Made by a program: the position numbers and the translations under genes | Notes under the pieces: generated by a model | What the model was told of the DNA's origin: nothing | What the model saw: the letters and a program-made list of their open reading frames with translations, nothing else | Databases searched by the model: none | Assembly (NCBI GenBank): GCA_038363925.1 | Contig: JAQQWL010000004.1 | Location: forward strand, 2,542,001 to 2,606,000 | Length of the DNA stretch: 64,000 nucleotides | Direction of reading: 5' to 3' | From: Apiospora phragmitis | Lineage: Eukaryota > Ascomycota > Sordariomycetes > Amphisphaeriales > Apiosporaceae | Shown: one piece after another, positions 22,925-34,291 of the stretch | Layout: each line of letters starts with the position of its first letter | How positions within the stretch are numbered: position 1 is the first letter of the stretch

Positions 22925-25274
22925 ATGCCCCAACGACGGCTCTCAAGGGACAGCATCGAGCTGTCTCAACTTCCAACGCGACCTTCGAGCCTGGCGGACG
23001 ACTTACACGTCTCGTTCAACTCCCAGAGTCAAGGCCTTCTTGAAACTCCCACTGGATACAATGGCCCCAATGTCGATGAGGCTGGCGTAATCTGCCTCCA
23101 CGAAACTCCGTTATCCCCACATTCGTTATCTCCTGAGCCTTCTAGCCATCAACGCCAACACTTCTGGCTCAGAATTGGCGTAAAGGGAGTTTTAGCAATT
23201 TCACTCGGCTCCTTGCTACTTATTGGTTCAGTTATCTTCCTTTGCTTTCTATGGTTCGAAGCATTGGAGGCTCAGAAACCAGAAGGGGGCAAACCTCTCA
23301 AAATCTGGCAATACATCGTCTTTGCGGAATGGATCACCAGAGCCGTCATCATCACAGCTGCAGTTATGCGCAGTGCGATCACGGCTCAAGCCGCAGTAAT
23401 AGCTGCGATGATAGCGGCAATCATTATCGAGTCAACCGGAGTCCAGCTTTCCCAGTTGCCTATCCTGTCTATTACCCGAGCGGTTAATCCATTCGTACTA
23501 AGTCTTGCAATGCCTGCCTATACTCAAATTCGAGGTTCTCCCAGATCCTTTTACCTACCGCTTGTTATCATTACTACGTCATGCGTACTCACGCTTGGAA
23601 GCCAGTTCATCTCAACTATTTTGCTATCAGATTTTGAGGTTGCCAACATATCAAATGGTACGATCTAGGGGTCTTATTGGACTAGAGAATCCTTGGCTAT
23701 CTGCTCCTCAAGTCCTTTGGCGTTTTGCAGAGTACCGCGAACGTACCAAATACCAGATGACACATCCGCACATAGCAGATACCGGGCGTACTCTCCGAGC
23801 TTTCCTCCCTCTGGTTGATGAGAAAACCCGAACAAATCTCAGGTCTTATGCAGGAGAGACCCAGGTATGGAATGCTCGAGTTGTCCGTTACAGCCGCCGC
23901 CTTGACAAATGCGCGCTTGTTTGTACAAAATGAAACGCAAATGATAGTTGGATTGGATCCGGATTCAAATCTGGTAACTATACCAGGAAACTGGCCATTT
24001 GTTAACGCTGATCATCCTTCCACCACAGCCATACCTGTACCGAGGATTACGCAGTCGGCTTTCTGCACACCAACATTAACTCTTTCTGGAGTCATGGCAA
24101 GTCCGGTACATACATTAATAATGTTCGAGGGCTCTGTGGTCTACGACGAACCCGACTCTCCTCTCCCAGCAGGCGAGAAACTGGGCCCGGATTATTATAG
24201 TTGCGAATTGATAAACACTCGGTTTTTCCTTTGTTACCTAAACGGTAATTCCTCACACCTCAAGCCTTCGATTTATGAGGATCGGGATAATGCCACAGAT
24301 ACATCAGACTCGTACGCCGGGTATCTTGTGATGACAGTCAAGTCTGACCATCTTGACGACATGGTTATGGAAGCGATTTTCAATTCGATTCCACTCAAGA
24401 GAAAATGCCCACAGGCTGGTCATCACGGAAGGAAGGCCCATGGACAACAGTATTCAACTCGTCTGGAAGCCCGGCTTCCTCTCTGAGCCACTGTGTGTCT
24501 AATTACATTCCATGGAGCTTTAACGTTACCATGAATGGAACATCGACAAAATCGGAGCCAGTTATTGGATGGATTCGGAGCGGTGGCTATTGGCCCGACA
24601 ATGGTATTGCCGATACCTTGGAAGTCCGGAAGCAGCTCGGAGAAACACGGGAAACCTTGTCTTCTCAAGAACGCGGGATCATTTTTCTCCACCTTCCGGA
24701 GTTCAGTGGGAATCCTAAAGTGGTTCCGGAATTTCGTTTTGACGTCCTGCATGGTGCAATGAAACCCAATGAGCCATTTGAAGTTACTACCTACAACGTA
24801 CACAAGATCCAATATCCCCTTTTCTCTGATATCATGGATGATACGGGAAACCCATCACTAGCTATGCAGGCTTCTTTTACTGTTCTGAACCAAATAATAT
24901 AGTTTGATCAGAGTTACAGTTGGGAATACAATTCTACGGCCACATACATTATCGCGGAGGACAAGTCCATACCGACCACCAGGACAGGACTTCTCATCGT
25001 CATCGCCATGGTCACGGCCCACCTCGCCGTCCTCGGGACCACCGTGTTCCTGTTCCTCCGACGCACCGAGGCGACAATGCTGGGCAACGCCTGGCAGTCG
25101 GTAGCCCAGGTAGTGTCGGACGATACCCTTCCGATCCTCGACCAAGCGGGCGATCTGCGGGACAAGGAGGTCAAGAAGGCCCTTGCGGAATCTGGTGAAG
25201 GAACACAGAGGGCCGGTGTCATCCGGAGGCGGAAGAATGGCAGGGTTCAGTTTGGTGAGAGAGATGAGGAGTAA
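22925..25274 (+). pseudogene. Fungal multi-pass membrane protein with large extracellular domain, frame-broken
   Basis: Pieces in three frames make up one recognisable kind of fungal membrane protein of unknown function. They are: a Ser/Pro-rich cytosolic start (ATG 22925); three hydrophobic segments (FLCFLWFEALEA, RAVIITAAVMRSAITAQAAV, FYLPLVIITTSCVLTLG); a long extracellular part with several N-x-S/T sites and DTGRTLRAFLPL; and a final helix TGLLIVIAMVTAHLAVLGTTV followed by a cytosolic tail to 25274. The frame is lost at TAG 23666-23668 plus a one-base change there, shifts near 23888 and again near 24398, and an in-frame TAG sits at 24900-24902 just before the last membrane helix. No introns with proper sites explain these changes. 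Two nonsense codons plus shifts favour a pseudogene, though base-calling errors may contribute. Confidence 0.6.
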
Positions 25275-25693
25275 TGACACTGGGCTAGGCCCTAGACAGG
25301 CATCGTTTAATTGTGGCATATGATGCTTACTGGGCGTGTCTATACTCGAAGGCCTGCCTGATACATTGACGTTGGGTGAAGTTTAATACGATTCCTGTTG
25401 TAATAGGGGTCAGGGGTTATAGAAACCTAGGAGGAGTGCGCTGCTTCATAACAGTCTCTTTTGTCTAACTATATAGATCCTTAAAGGTCTTCTTCCATGT
25501 CAGTATTCTCTCCTTCTTCCAGAGAGCGCTTTGCTACCTACTCTTGCTCAATATTATCATCAAATATGACACCAGAAGCTCTCTGTGATGCGACATTCCC
25601 ATGACTAAGTATCGAACTGAAGTTGAAAGCAGAATAGATTTGATATAGATTGAAGAGTTAGCTATCTATTTGTATATTATTCGAACTTAACTC
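25275..25693. other. Convergent intergenic region
   Basis: 3' flanks of the membrane-protein gene (plus) and the second transporter (minus). AT-rich, no gene seen. Confidence 0.5.
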
Positions 25694-27528
25694 CTACGGA
25701 GACACCGCCAAAGCATCCTTCTCCTCCCCCGCCACCGCATGCTCCTCATGCCGCGCCCCCACCCCCAACCCCGCCTCGGGATCCACGACCTTCTCATGCC
25801 GATGCGCCGCCGCCACGAGCTCCGGCCGCTCCGCGCTGAGGCGGCGGAACGTGGCCTCGGCGTCCCAGACCCACGGCGTGGGCGCGGCAAACAACAAATC
25901 CATCTCCTCGAGCGTGCGCTGGTTGCTCTCCGGGTACAGGGCCCAGACGACGGGGATGGCCAGCACGTTGCAAGCCCCAAAAATGTGCAGCGTGTTCTCG
26001 CCGATGGCGTCGAACATGACGGGGCACAACAAGGTCAGCCAGCCGTTGCCGATGGACCAGCCGACGACGCCCCACGCGTTGCCCTTGGCGCGCACCTGCA
26101 GCGGGAAGATCTCGGCCGGGTACAGCCAGGGGACCGTCAGCCAGGTCGCGCCGAAGACCGAGGTGAAGATGAAGACGAACGAGGCGGCCGCGGCGCCGTA
26201 CGAGCTGGCCTTGCTCAATTCGCCGCTCGCCGTCGCTTCCTGGCCTAGCTTCGAGAAGGCGCCCGCGAGGAACATGGCGATGCCCTGGCCGACGGCGCCC
26301 AATACAGCGTCCAGCGGCGGCCGATGCGGTCCAGTGTGAAGACGCAGATGAGGGTCGCGAACATGTAGAAGATGTTGTTGAGCCCGCTGATCCACTGGCT
26401 CTTCTCCGTGTCGAAGCCGGCGATGCGGAAGATGGTGGGGGCGTACACAGTGACTATGTAGATAAACATATTAGTATCGGAGTCCTACATCGCGAAAATG
26501 GGGAGAAGAACACGAACCTCCAGCGATACCAACCCATTCCTGAATGATCTGAAGCCAGATGACCAGCTGCACGCGGCGGCCCGTATGCAGCTCACCAGAC
26601 CCGATATTAAAGAACATGTGGTAGTACGAGTTGTTCTTGGACTCCTTGGTCTCGAGCTGGGCGATGTTGCGGATGTCGTTGTACTCGAGGTCGGCGCGGA
26701 CGGCGTCGTCGCCCGTGGAGCCGCGGAGGCGGCGCAGGATGAACTGGGCCTCGTCGTCGCGGCCCACTTTCACGAGCCAGCGCGGCGACTCGGGCAGGAA
26801 CCAGACCGTCGCCAGCAGCACGAGGAGCGGGAGGATCTGGAAGGCGATGGGGAACCGCCACCGGAACGCGCTCTCGCCGTGGTCGATGAAGGATAGGCCG
26901 AACTCGAGCCAGTAGGCCACGACGACGCCGAAGATGTTGAGCGTGAACTCGATGGCGATGAACTGGCCGCGCGACGTGTGCTCGGCCGTCTCCGTGGCCC
27001 AGACCGGCACGATGGCGTTGAGGATGCCGGTACCGATGCCGTTCACAAAGCGAGCTATGTTTGACTAGGTTAGTAAAAGTGGTACACACAGGCTATGATA
27101 TGGTTATGGTTCTCGCCGCCGCCGCCGCTTCACTTACCGCAGATCATCCAATCATGGTTCATAGCCGAGCACTGCAGCGTCGCCCCGATGATGGCCCAGC
27201 CGGCGCCCACGGCGATGGTCCTGATGCGGCCGAGCTTGTCGCCGATCCAGCCGCCGAACAGGCAGCCGCACAGGGTGCCCAGGTAGTAGACGGAGACGAT
27301 GCCGCCCTGCAGCAGCGAGTCGGTGATGACGGGGGCGTTGGTGGCGGGGTTGACGTGGCCGAAGCCCATGAGGTCGATGTAGTCCTTGGCGTTGTTGACG
27401 CCGCCCATCATGCCCTGGTCATAGCCGAAGAAGAAGATGGACAGGGCGGCGACGCAGTTGATGGCGACGAGCAGCTGCCGCTTCTCGAGGAAGTTGGCGA
27501 CGTTGAAGCCCGGGAGGCGCTCCATCAT
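25694..27528 (-). CDS. MFS sugar transporter, second copy, with a one-base frameshift
   Basis: Three exons on the minus strand: 27528-27138, 27054-26518 and 26453-25694. Introns have GTAAGT and GTTCGT donors and TAG acceptors, the shorter with an ACTAAT branch site. Signatures are FFGYDQGMMGGV (helix 1), GDKLGRIRT, NGIGTGILNAIVPVWATETA with SRGQ, LPESPRWLVKVGRDDEA, IIQEWVGIAGVTVYAPTIF, LDRIGRRWTLYW and LYPESNQRTLEEMD. The frame breaks in exon 3 at the CCC run 26298-26300: one more base joins RRWTLYW to GAVGQGIAMFLAG and gives a 562-residue transporter. A deletion error in the consensus is the likeliest cause; a recent inactivating mutation is the alternative. The substrate is probably a monosaccharide or related polyol. 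It is only distantly similar to the transporter at 16.6-18.7 kb and is not a tandem duplicate. Confidence 0.85.
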
Positions 27529-28272
27529 GGTGGCGGTTGTCTGGTTCTTATCTCATGCAGAGTCTCTGGCAATGAAGTTCTTATCGCTGTAATGGTTGAC
27601 ACTCGCTTGGCTGGATTAGCAGTTGAATGTGACCATAGCCAAGGTTGAGGACTGAGTGCAGACAGACACACCCGGCGAAGGGATTGGGTGCGAGGGCATA
27701 CGATGCTTCATATACGTCACGCGCATAGATGCAGCCAAGCCAGGAGGGCAAGGCAAAGTCGACTGACTCGTGAGAAGTCGGCAGCTCCCTCACCAGGTTC
27801 CGAAAACGCACCGAGCCCCCCAACCTCCAAGCTCCGGGGGTAGGAAAGTGGGTGGTCTTTCGACCAATCCGCGTTCGAGAACAGGACGATTTTGCCCGTC
27901 ATTCTCCCCATCCCCGCAGAAACCCCAAACTCTTCCCCGCCAGATTTCGATCGGCTCACCATCACGCGGCGGTCTGCAGTCGTCAAAGGAACGAACCCCG
28001 GCCTGTGCTCCATAGGCTCCATCCGGGACTGCCACGCCATTGGTCGATCGGGGAGGAAACGCTAACGGGACGTCGCAAGAAGCTTCAGAGTTCAAGGCGG
28101 TGCGGCTTGAGTCTTTAAGCGCTCCAATCAGCGTCTGCGGGGAAGAGCTGGAGAGCCGTGGGTGGGGCTGGTTTCCCCCATAATAGTGGATAGGCCATGG
28201 CGTTGTTCATTAGGCCATCGGAGTCGTCTGGGTCTGCCGATGGTTTAGTTTAGATCTACTGAAATTTTCGGT
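27529..28272. other. Intergenic, divergent
   Basis: Promoter side of the transporter (minus) and of the APH relic (plus). Opposing short frames only. Confidence 0.5.
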
Positions 28273-29451
28273 ATGCCGACCAAGCTCAGATACGTGCGTA
28301 TGCACAAGGACGACCTTGCCTGGGAGAGGGATGACGAAGAGGCCGAAACGTGGGAGAGGTCGCTGAACAAGGCGGATGTATACCGTGCAATTGCTAGCCT
28401 CATCAACAAGCACAGGCCCGGTGAGGCCGTAGAGCTTCACCGGCCGATCCGAGGGGATACAACATCTTCTATCGACTGGAGTTTTTGTATGGTCGGATGG
28501 CGAACTTCCTGCTTCAGCTGTCTACTCTTACATTTCCTCGAATCGGTTCCTTGGTTCAAGACGAGGACGGAAGCTTCTCTGTGTCGGGCCGGCCTCTCAT
28601 CCAGAACATGAACTCTCTGGTAGAGTTCACTGGCATGCCTGAGACGGTACTACCATCCCAAACATACTCCTCTGCCGATGAGTGGTATGCAGCCTTGGAC
28701 GATATGCATTTTGCGCAATGATGCCGTTGACGACGAGGAAGACGCGCGGGATAAATACGTGGATCGCCAACTGTTTCGGCGACTGGCGTCCAAGGGGCGA
28801 CTTGCATCTGGATTTGAGGCTAAGGACGCCCCAGATGCTGCATCATCTACATTTCGACTATTCTCCGAGGATTTGCGTCCTACCAATGTCTTAATTGACA
28901 AGGACCTCCGCGTCGTCGGCGTCATAGACTGGGAGTTTGTCTACTCGGCACCGGCCCAGTTTTCTTCCGATCCCCTTGGTGGCTACTCCTGAAGAGCCCA
29001 GATTACTGGTCTGCGGGTTACGCATCCTTCATGGACGCATACAGATCGCGTCTTGAGACCTTTCTCCGTGTTTTGGAGGGCGAGGAAAAAGAAGAGGAAA
29101 GCCGTCTCCGAGACTACTGACAGCATGGCGACACTCTCCCTGTCAAGCGACAATGAAATCCCCCTCTCACAGCAAATGAGGGAAAGCTGGGAGAAGCAGA
29201 CTTGGATGATCAGCTACGCCGCCAGAAATAGTTGGGCATTCGACTTCATCTTCTGGCGGCACTTGGATGAAAGATATTTCGGACCAAATGAGGACAGAGA
29301 TTATCATGCAAGTCTGGATCTTTTCACCCAGCGGGAGCTAGAGGTAATGGAAACCTTCGTCGAGATGAAGATGGAGCAGCAGAAGGAAAGCACTCTGATG
29401 ACATTGGATCATGACAGCGCAGCCGCCCAATTGGCGAAGTTCATGGTCTAA
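28273..29451 (+). pseudogene. APH-type phosphotransferase relic lacking the N-lobe core
   Basis: Fragments match a common fungal aminoglycoside-phosphotransferase-like family (APH, PF01636). The order is VELHRPIRG, YNIFYRLE, FLYGRMANFLLQLSTL, SFSVSGRPLIQNMNSLVEF, SSADEWYAALDDMH, ARDKYVDRQLFRRL, TFRLFSEDLRPTNVLIDK (catalytic-loop equivalent), VVGVIDWEF (metal-binding DxD-type site), WWLLLKSPDYW and SWAFDFIFW. In this family about 100 residues carrying the nucleotide-binding lobe normally lie between YRLE and FLYG; here the two are directly joined at about 28475-28482, so an internal deletion has removed them. Further breaks: near 28475 and 28719 (TGA after HFAQ), one base short in CCCC 28972-28975, and a shift near 29090. 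It cannot encode a working kinase. Confidence 0.7.
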
Positions 29452-29618
29452 GGCTGGAGACTCTGGGCAGAGTGCTTGGCGTGCTCGTTACGATTACTAC
29501 AGGTACCTAGCCAGAAACGTAGAAGATATCAACCTCCCACAGTCATATTGCATACATCCGTTTGTATACCAAATAGAGAATGTATTTGTTTCTTGGCCTG
29601 CGCGGACCTCCTCAAGAG

Positions 29619-31246
29619 CTAAGCCTTCTTGCCAGACCTGCGACGCTTAGCGGCTGCAGCGGGACCATCGGCATCAACCTCGTTGTTGTCGCCTCGCTTT
29701 CTCTTCGGCTCTCTCGGAAGCGTAATACCCGGGGCAGTCTGTCCGCCATCCAGCAGGTTAGGCGGATGCTGTAAGACAGTGTGGTCGTCGCTGATATCAC
29801 CAGCAGAGAGTGCCTTCTCAATAGTAGACACCCCTTGGTCCTCGACAATCTCAGACGCCGGGGATAAGGGGGCTTCGATCCTATTCTTCAGAAGGGGGCG
29901 GGGCTCCTCGGCCGGGGATCTTTCGCTGCGAGCACTCCTAATGCGACCAAGACTGTTGGTAAAGTAGCGGAGCGACTGCGTGACCAAGGCATCCTTGTAA
30001 TTGACGTGGTATATCCCGGGAGCGATGTACTGACTCGGGCCGCAGCTTGGCCGGTGGATTCCTTCCCAGGAGACGGCCTTAGCTTTGTTTCCGCCGTTGT
30101 GAATGAGGTTCCTGATCTGGCCAGCGAACCCCTTGATGAGGTTGGGTTCTTTGATGTCATCACAATCGAAGGTGAATCGAAGGTGCAAGTCTCGCCTTCG
30201 TTCCTCGCTCAGGTCCTCCTTGTCATCTGTCTTAGGGGCCTCTTCCGCTATCTTTATCGACTCTTTCGTCAGGGGAGCAATCATGATCTTCCGATGGGTG
30301 GGATTGGGCCCTTCCGCCAACCTCGGAGACTGCTCTTCCGGGAAATCGGGCGCGTCATTGTCAATGATGCGAACCAGCTCCGTGGTAGAAAAGGGGATGT
30401 GCTTCTCCAGGAGGTGGCCCAACGACCAGATGAGCGCGCTCGTGAACGACTGGGGACCTGGCTTCCTCGTGGTCGAGTTGGCGGACGTGGCGGCGAGATA
30501 CTCGAACGCGCGGTTTCCGCGGACCATGCGCGCCAGCTCGCCGGCGTGGCAGCAGTCGAAAATGACGAGCACGTCGGCGCTGGTGTTCCTGATGTTGCTC
30601 TCGGCTGAGTTCCAGACAACCTCGTGGAAATCGGTGTTGCTCTCGCCTCGATGCGAGGACGACCTGTTATGAGGGTCAGGCCTGCGGGTAAATGCAAGAT
30701 GATGGGTGAATACTTACGCCGTCAGTTTCAACTTCCCTCGATCATTGCCTGGTCTGCCGTGTCCAGCGTAGTAGATTATGAACATGGTGTTCGTGTTGTC
30801 GTTCTCATAGACGAACTTGGCGAGATAGTGGTTTACTTGAGCTTGCGCCGATGTTCTGGAATCCTTCGTCAAGATCTGTCTGGTTGTATCGAACATGAAC
30901 TTGTCCTTGAAAAGGTTTTCCAGATCGGTGACCTATTGAGCGTCAGTTTCTACGGGAGCCCTTCCAGATGTTCAGGGCTCACCTCATGGTCCGTCTTTAG
31001 GTCATCAATCTCTTTGTGCCAGGACAGCAAAAGAACAGACACCTTGGTGTAGGGGGTGTACGGGTGGTTGAGATCCCCCATCTCACTGTCCCATAGGGCT
31101 TTGAGCTTGGAATCCTGTGTTGCGTCTTCATCTTGGTATTCCTGGATTGGGGACTCCTGGGTTGGGGATTCCTGGGTCGGGTTTGGCTCGGATACTCGAG
31201 GGAGTGGACTTGGGGTTGAAACGTGGCGACTCTCAGGCGACGCCAT
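29619..31246 (-). CDS. Caspase-like (peptidase C14) protein
   Basis: Three exons on the minus strand: 31246-30983, 30932-30718 and 30663-29619; the phases agree and give 507 residues. The start MASPES is the first ATG; in-frame sequence upstream has none. The N-terminal region has a tandem TQESP/IQE repeat. The caspase fold follows: NHPYTPYTKVSVLLLSW, then TDLENLF, the histidine motif FIIYYAGHGR (His about residue 145) and the cysteine motif LVIFDCCHAGE (Cys about residue 196), separated by about 50 residues as in C14 peptidases. The C-terminal half is not caspase and ends in a basic AKRRRSGKK stretch that could be a nuclear signal. Fungal proteins of this type sit outside classic metacaspases; a role in regulated cell death is plausible but not shown. 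All frames are intact. Confidence 0.85.
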
Positions 31247-31953
31247 TCTGCCAATGGTGTTGAGATACACAGTCAGCTGGGATTCTTGCCTCTTCCTCGT
31301 GAGCACAGATGGAAAAGACTCGGTCTCAATGGTTGGAAAGAGTGAGGCAACAGATGGTAATCCTCCAGTAACATTATATACATACAGAAAGGAGCCCTCA
31401 TGTGCTTACTCACCATGTTCTAAGCCCCCGGAATTGCCGCAGTAAGGCTCCCTGGAAGGTGAAATTCGAAATTACGTTGAAGATTGCGGGAGGTCGGGCG
31501 GCACGAAACCGCCATTGGTCAATCCCGCATAGTGGCTGATGGGCTTCTCCAATGAGGTCATACGATTCTGCAGCCGGTAATCATGGGTAAGAGGGGGTGA
31601 GCAAGCTTCAGAGCCTCGTCCTGCACATGGTAACTGCCGTCTTAAATCTGCCTTGCCCCCCAGGCTTTCTGATTCTTCCGTCCCTCCACTGAATCTCATT
31701 TGACAGCTCACTTTCGATCGGACTCTTCGCCCAGGAAAGAATCCGCCTAGACCATGCCCGAAATGCAGGACTCTGGTGAGGAGGTAGGCGGGGTTTTTAC
31801 ACATCTGTCACTGTCAGGCTATTGCTGACACCCACGTAGCGTCGTCCTTCGACCCCCGAAGAGCGGTCTCATCGTGTGGACACAGCCAACCCAACAGATG
31901 TATGTCAAGAATTGGCGTGCCGCCAGCTGATTGCTAACAGGTCTCCGCAGCCA
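31247..31953. other. Divergent intergenic region
   Basis: Promoter space between the caspase-like gene (minus) and the small gene at 31954. A candidate intron (31900-31940, GTATGT to GCTAACAG, only 41 bases) lies just before the small gene and may be in its 5' UTR. Confidence 0.45.
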
Positions 31954-32154
31954 ATGCCGAAATATGAGGTCGGCAATGAGATTTGGTTCCGGCCTTCAAC
32001 GAAGGAAGGATTCAGCGAATTCAAAATCACAAATGTGAAGAAGGGGGAGGATGAGACATATTGGTACCAAATCAAGGAAAACAACGGCGTGTTGTACAAG
32101 AAGGGGGAGTGGGTGCCGCAGAAGAAGGTGAATAAGGCAGCCGGAAATCGATGA
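31954..32154 (+). CDS. Small basic hypothetical protein (66 aa)
   Basis: From ATG 31954 the product is MPKYEVGNEIWFRP..., ending at 32154. It is rich in Lys, Trp and Tyr, with the alternating pattern of a small beta-barrel (EFKITNVKKGEDETYWYQIKEN, GEWVPQKKVNK), reminiscent of Tudor- or SH3-like folds, but I recognise no family. In-frame sequence upstream is open, and if the intron 31900-31940 is real the coding part could begin earlier, even with the start codon split by that intron (AT|G). The conservative start is given. Confidence 0.5.
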   Translation: MPKYEVGNEIWFRPSTKEGFSEFKITNVKKGEDETYWYQIKENNGVLYKKGEWVPQKKVNKAAGNR

Positions 32155-32429
32155 TTGGTCAAGAATCGGGCTCTGTTATCGTTACCCCTCTTCGGCTGAG
32201 CCCCAGGACAGGGGGCGTACAGTAGCACCATGCCTTCGGGCTTCCTTTTGCCAGAGCCTGCTTCGTGTTAGGCATACTCGACTTGAGGTTGATAGACACG
32301 AACACGAGATAAATGCTCTAGCCCTTCTCCAAATCCACTTTCTACTATACCCACCATCTATGCCTTTCCTCGAGTTGGTTTGATGCGTAATTCACTAATC
32401 GCTATACCCTCCATTGCTGCCGAAACACC

Positions 32430-33810
32430 ATGAACTCCCCTATCTCTTTCTGCTCCGACCCCGAGAAAGGCCTTCCCGGTAGCCAACCTATCAGAACGGC
32501 ATCAGAGGCTACTTCAGAACCAAGTTTGAAGGCCACGATCACTAAGAGGATATCAAGCCCCTCTTTCAAGTCGTGGCAGTGGGCGAAAGAGAAGAAAGCC
32601 CTTGATTCGGCCAGGGAGCCACGCGATAGGAAACGTATGTTATAAGGCTCGCAAACCAAAATCTGGTCTTTTCTAACGAGTGCTGCTTGGGTCTTAGTGA
32701 AGTACCAAGAGAGGAGTTATCGATCAGTTGCAACATTCCTCGATAGCGATGAAAACTTTATGATCTATCGCCGCTTCGGGTATCTGCACGCCCGCACACT
32801 TCTGAGGTTGCAGGACAAGCTGCGGAAGCTAGAGCAACTATTGGATGAGAGCGACGACGATGACGCGGATGGCAATGAGACAAGCAAGAAATGTCTCATG
32901 TCTAGGGACTATGACGAAGCAGAGTGCAAGGAATTGGCCAAGAGAGTGCCAACGGCACTGACGCGGACCCAGGTCCTGGACGAGAGAAGAGGTAGTCTTG
33001 GGAAAGTACGGTATGTATCGTGACTATTCTTATAACAACAAGATCAAATTGCTTATGATGTTGGCTAGATGAGTGGGTTTTGAAGGCGCAGCAGATGGTG
33101 TCCCTCAACAGACCAGCCGAAAGGGATTACCAGAGTGTCGAAGCACACCTATTCGGCAGAAAGCCGTTGATGGACGAGGAGTACGGTTTCATCTACCAGA
33201 AGGAAGATCTGATCACTTTGCGAGATGGACGAGAGATGGCAGTCTTAGACTCTTTCACTGAGAGGCTGCTTCGGACTTTCCACTGTTCATTACTACAGGT
33301 GATTACTCGCCCCTGGATATGCGTTATCACATTGAGGTTTTGATGACTAACTCCATTCGTTTTATAGAGAGTATTCTGCACAAAGGTATTTCCACTTCTA
33401 GTTACTAACTTGCTGCCTACTCTAACAAGAGAGCTTCATAGCGCGAATTGGAGAAGACAGACGACCCCGACTTACATTACTACAACAAGAGCCGTAAGGA
33501 CTGCTTCAATACCGCCATCCTATGCCTGGTGCTGCTGAGCCTTCTCGTCTTGCCCATTCTCATCCTCTACAGGCTGCTGAACGGCCATCCCAATGACAAG
33601 TCGTACACAGTGAGCATCGGGGTCATGATCGTGTTCGTGCTGGTGTTCTCAGCTGTGCTCTCGCTCTTCACCAAGGCCAAGCGCCATGAGATCTTCGCTG
33701 CGGCGGCAGGGTATGTACCTGAGCTTACAATCTAATACATATCGATGGACAAGCTGACCTATCTCAGGTATGCGGCGGTTTTGGTGGTATTCTTTGGTAA
33801 TATCTCATGA
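32430..33810 (+). CDS. DUF6594-type membrane protein
   Basis: Six exons: 32430-32634, 32698-32991, 33069-33298, 33368-33385 (18 bases), 33442-33710 and 33768-33810; the phases agree and the product is 352 residues. The donor of intron 2 (GTAGTC at 32992) is less ideal than the GTATGT at 33011 but is the only one keeping the frame. The features are those of the fungal DUF6594 family (PF20237): YRRFGYLHARTLLRLQDKLRKLEQLL in the middle, DEWVLKAQQMVSLNRP, then two or three C-terminal membrane helices (ILCLVLLSLLVLPILILY, VSIGVMIVFVLVFSAVLSLF, YAAVLVVFFG). A cytosolic helical body with C-terminal membrane anchors is expected; the function is unknown in the family. The stop codon lies inside a long inverted repeat (33793-33855). 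Confidence 0.8.
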
Positions 33811-33855
33811 ATGGAGAGGTTTATGATTACTCTCCATTCATGAGATGTTACCAAA
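33793..33855. repeat. 26-bp inverted repeat spanning the stop codon
   Basis: Left arm 33793-33818 and right arm 33830-33855 are reverse complements with one mismatch (T against C, still a G-U pair in RNA), around an 11-base loop. The stop TGA of the DUF6594 gene (33808-33810) is within the left arm. In the mRNA this would be a very stable hairpin beginning in the last codons. Confidence 0.9.
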
Positions 33856-34291
33856 TTGTAACGTGGACCGGCGGACTCTTTGCGCTTTGCTTTAACCAAC
33901 CAGTGTTACAGTTTAAATTGTCACTGTGGCATAATTACTTGGGTATACGGAGAAAAAGTTTGTTTATTTCTGATCATTTGTTGAATTGTTTCGTCTTTAC
34001 TAAGACCAGTATCATGGCAACATTCCGAACTTCATCTAAGATGGGGACTTTGCACGATCCCTCTGCCTGGTAGCCGTGATTACGGACCAATTGGTCGCGT
34101 AATGATCAAAACAAGAGTATAGATGATGTAGTGTCACTTTGGGTGGATATGATTAGACGTCTGAAACCTCACGGTTGGCATTTACAATGTTACATGTTCT
34201 GTGAATGAACAGGTAGCCCCATCCCCCTCTTCCTTCCATTTCCTCCCTTTTCGTCGAATCCGAACTCCGTGAAAACATCCCCCTATCAAAT
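33856..34291. other. Intergenic, nothing recognised
   Basis: AT-richer spacer after the hairpin, no gene seen. Confidence 0.5.
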
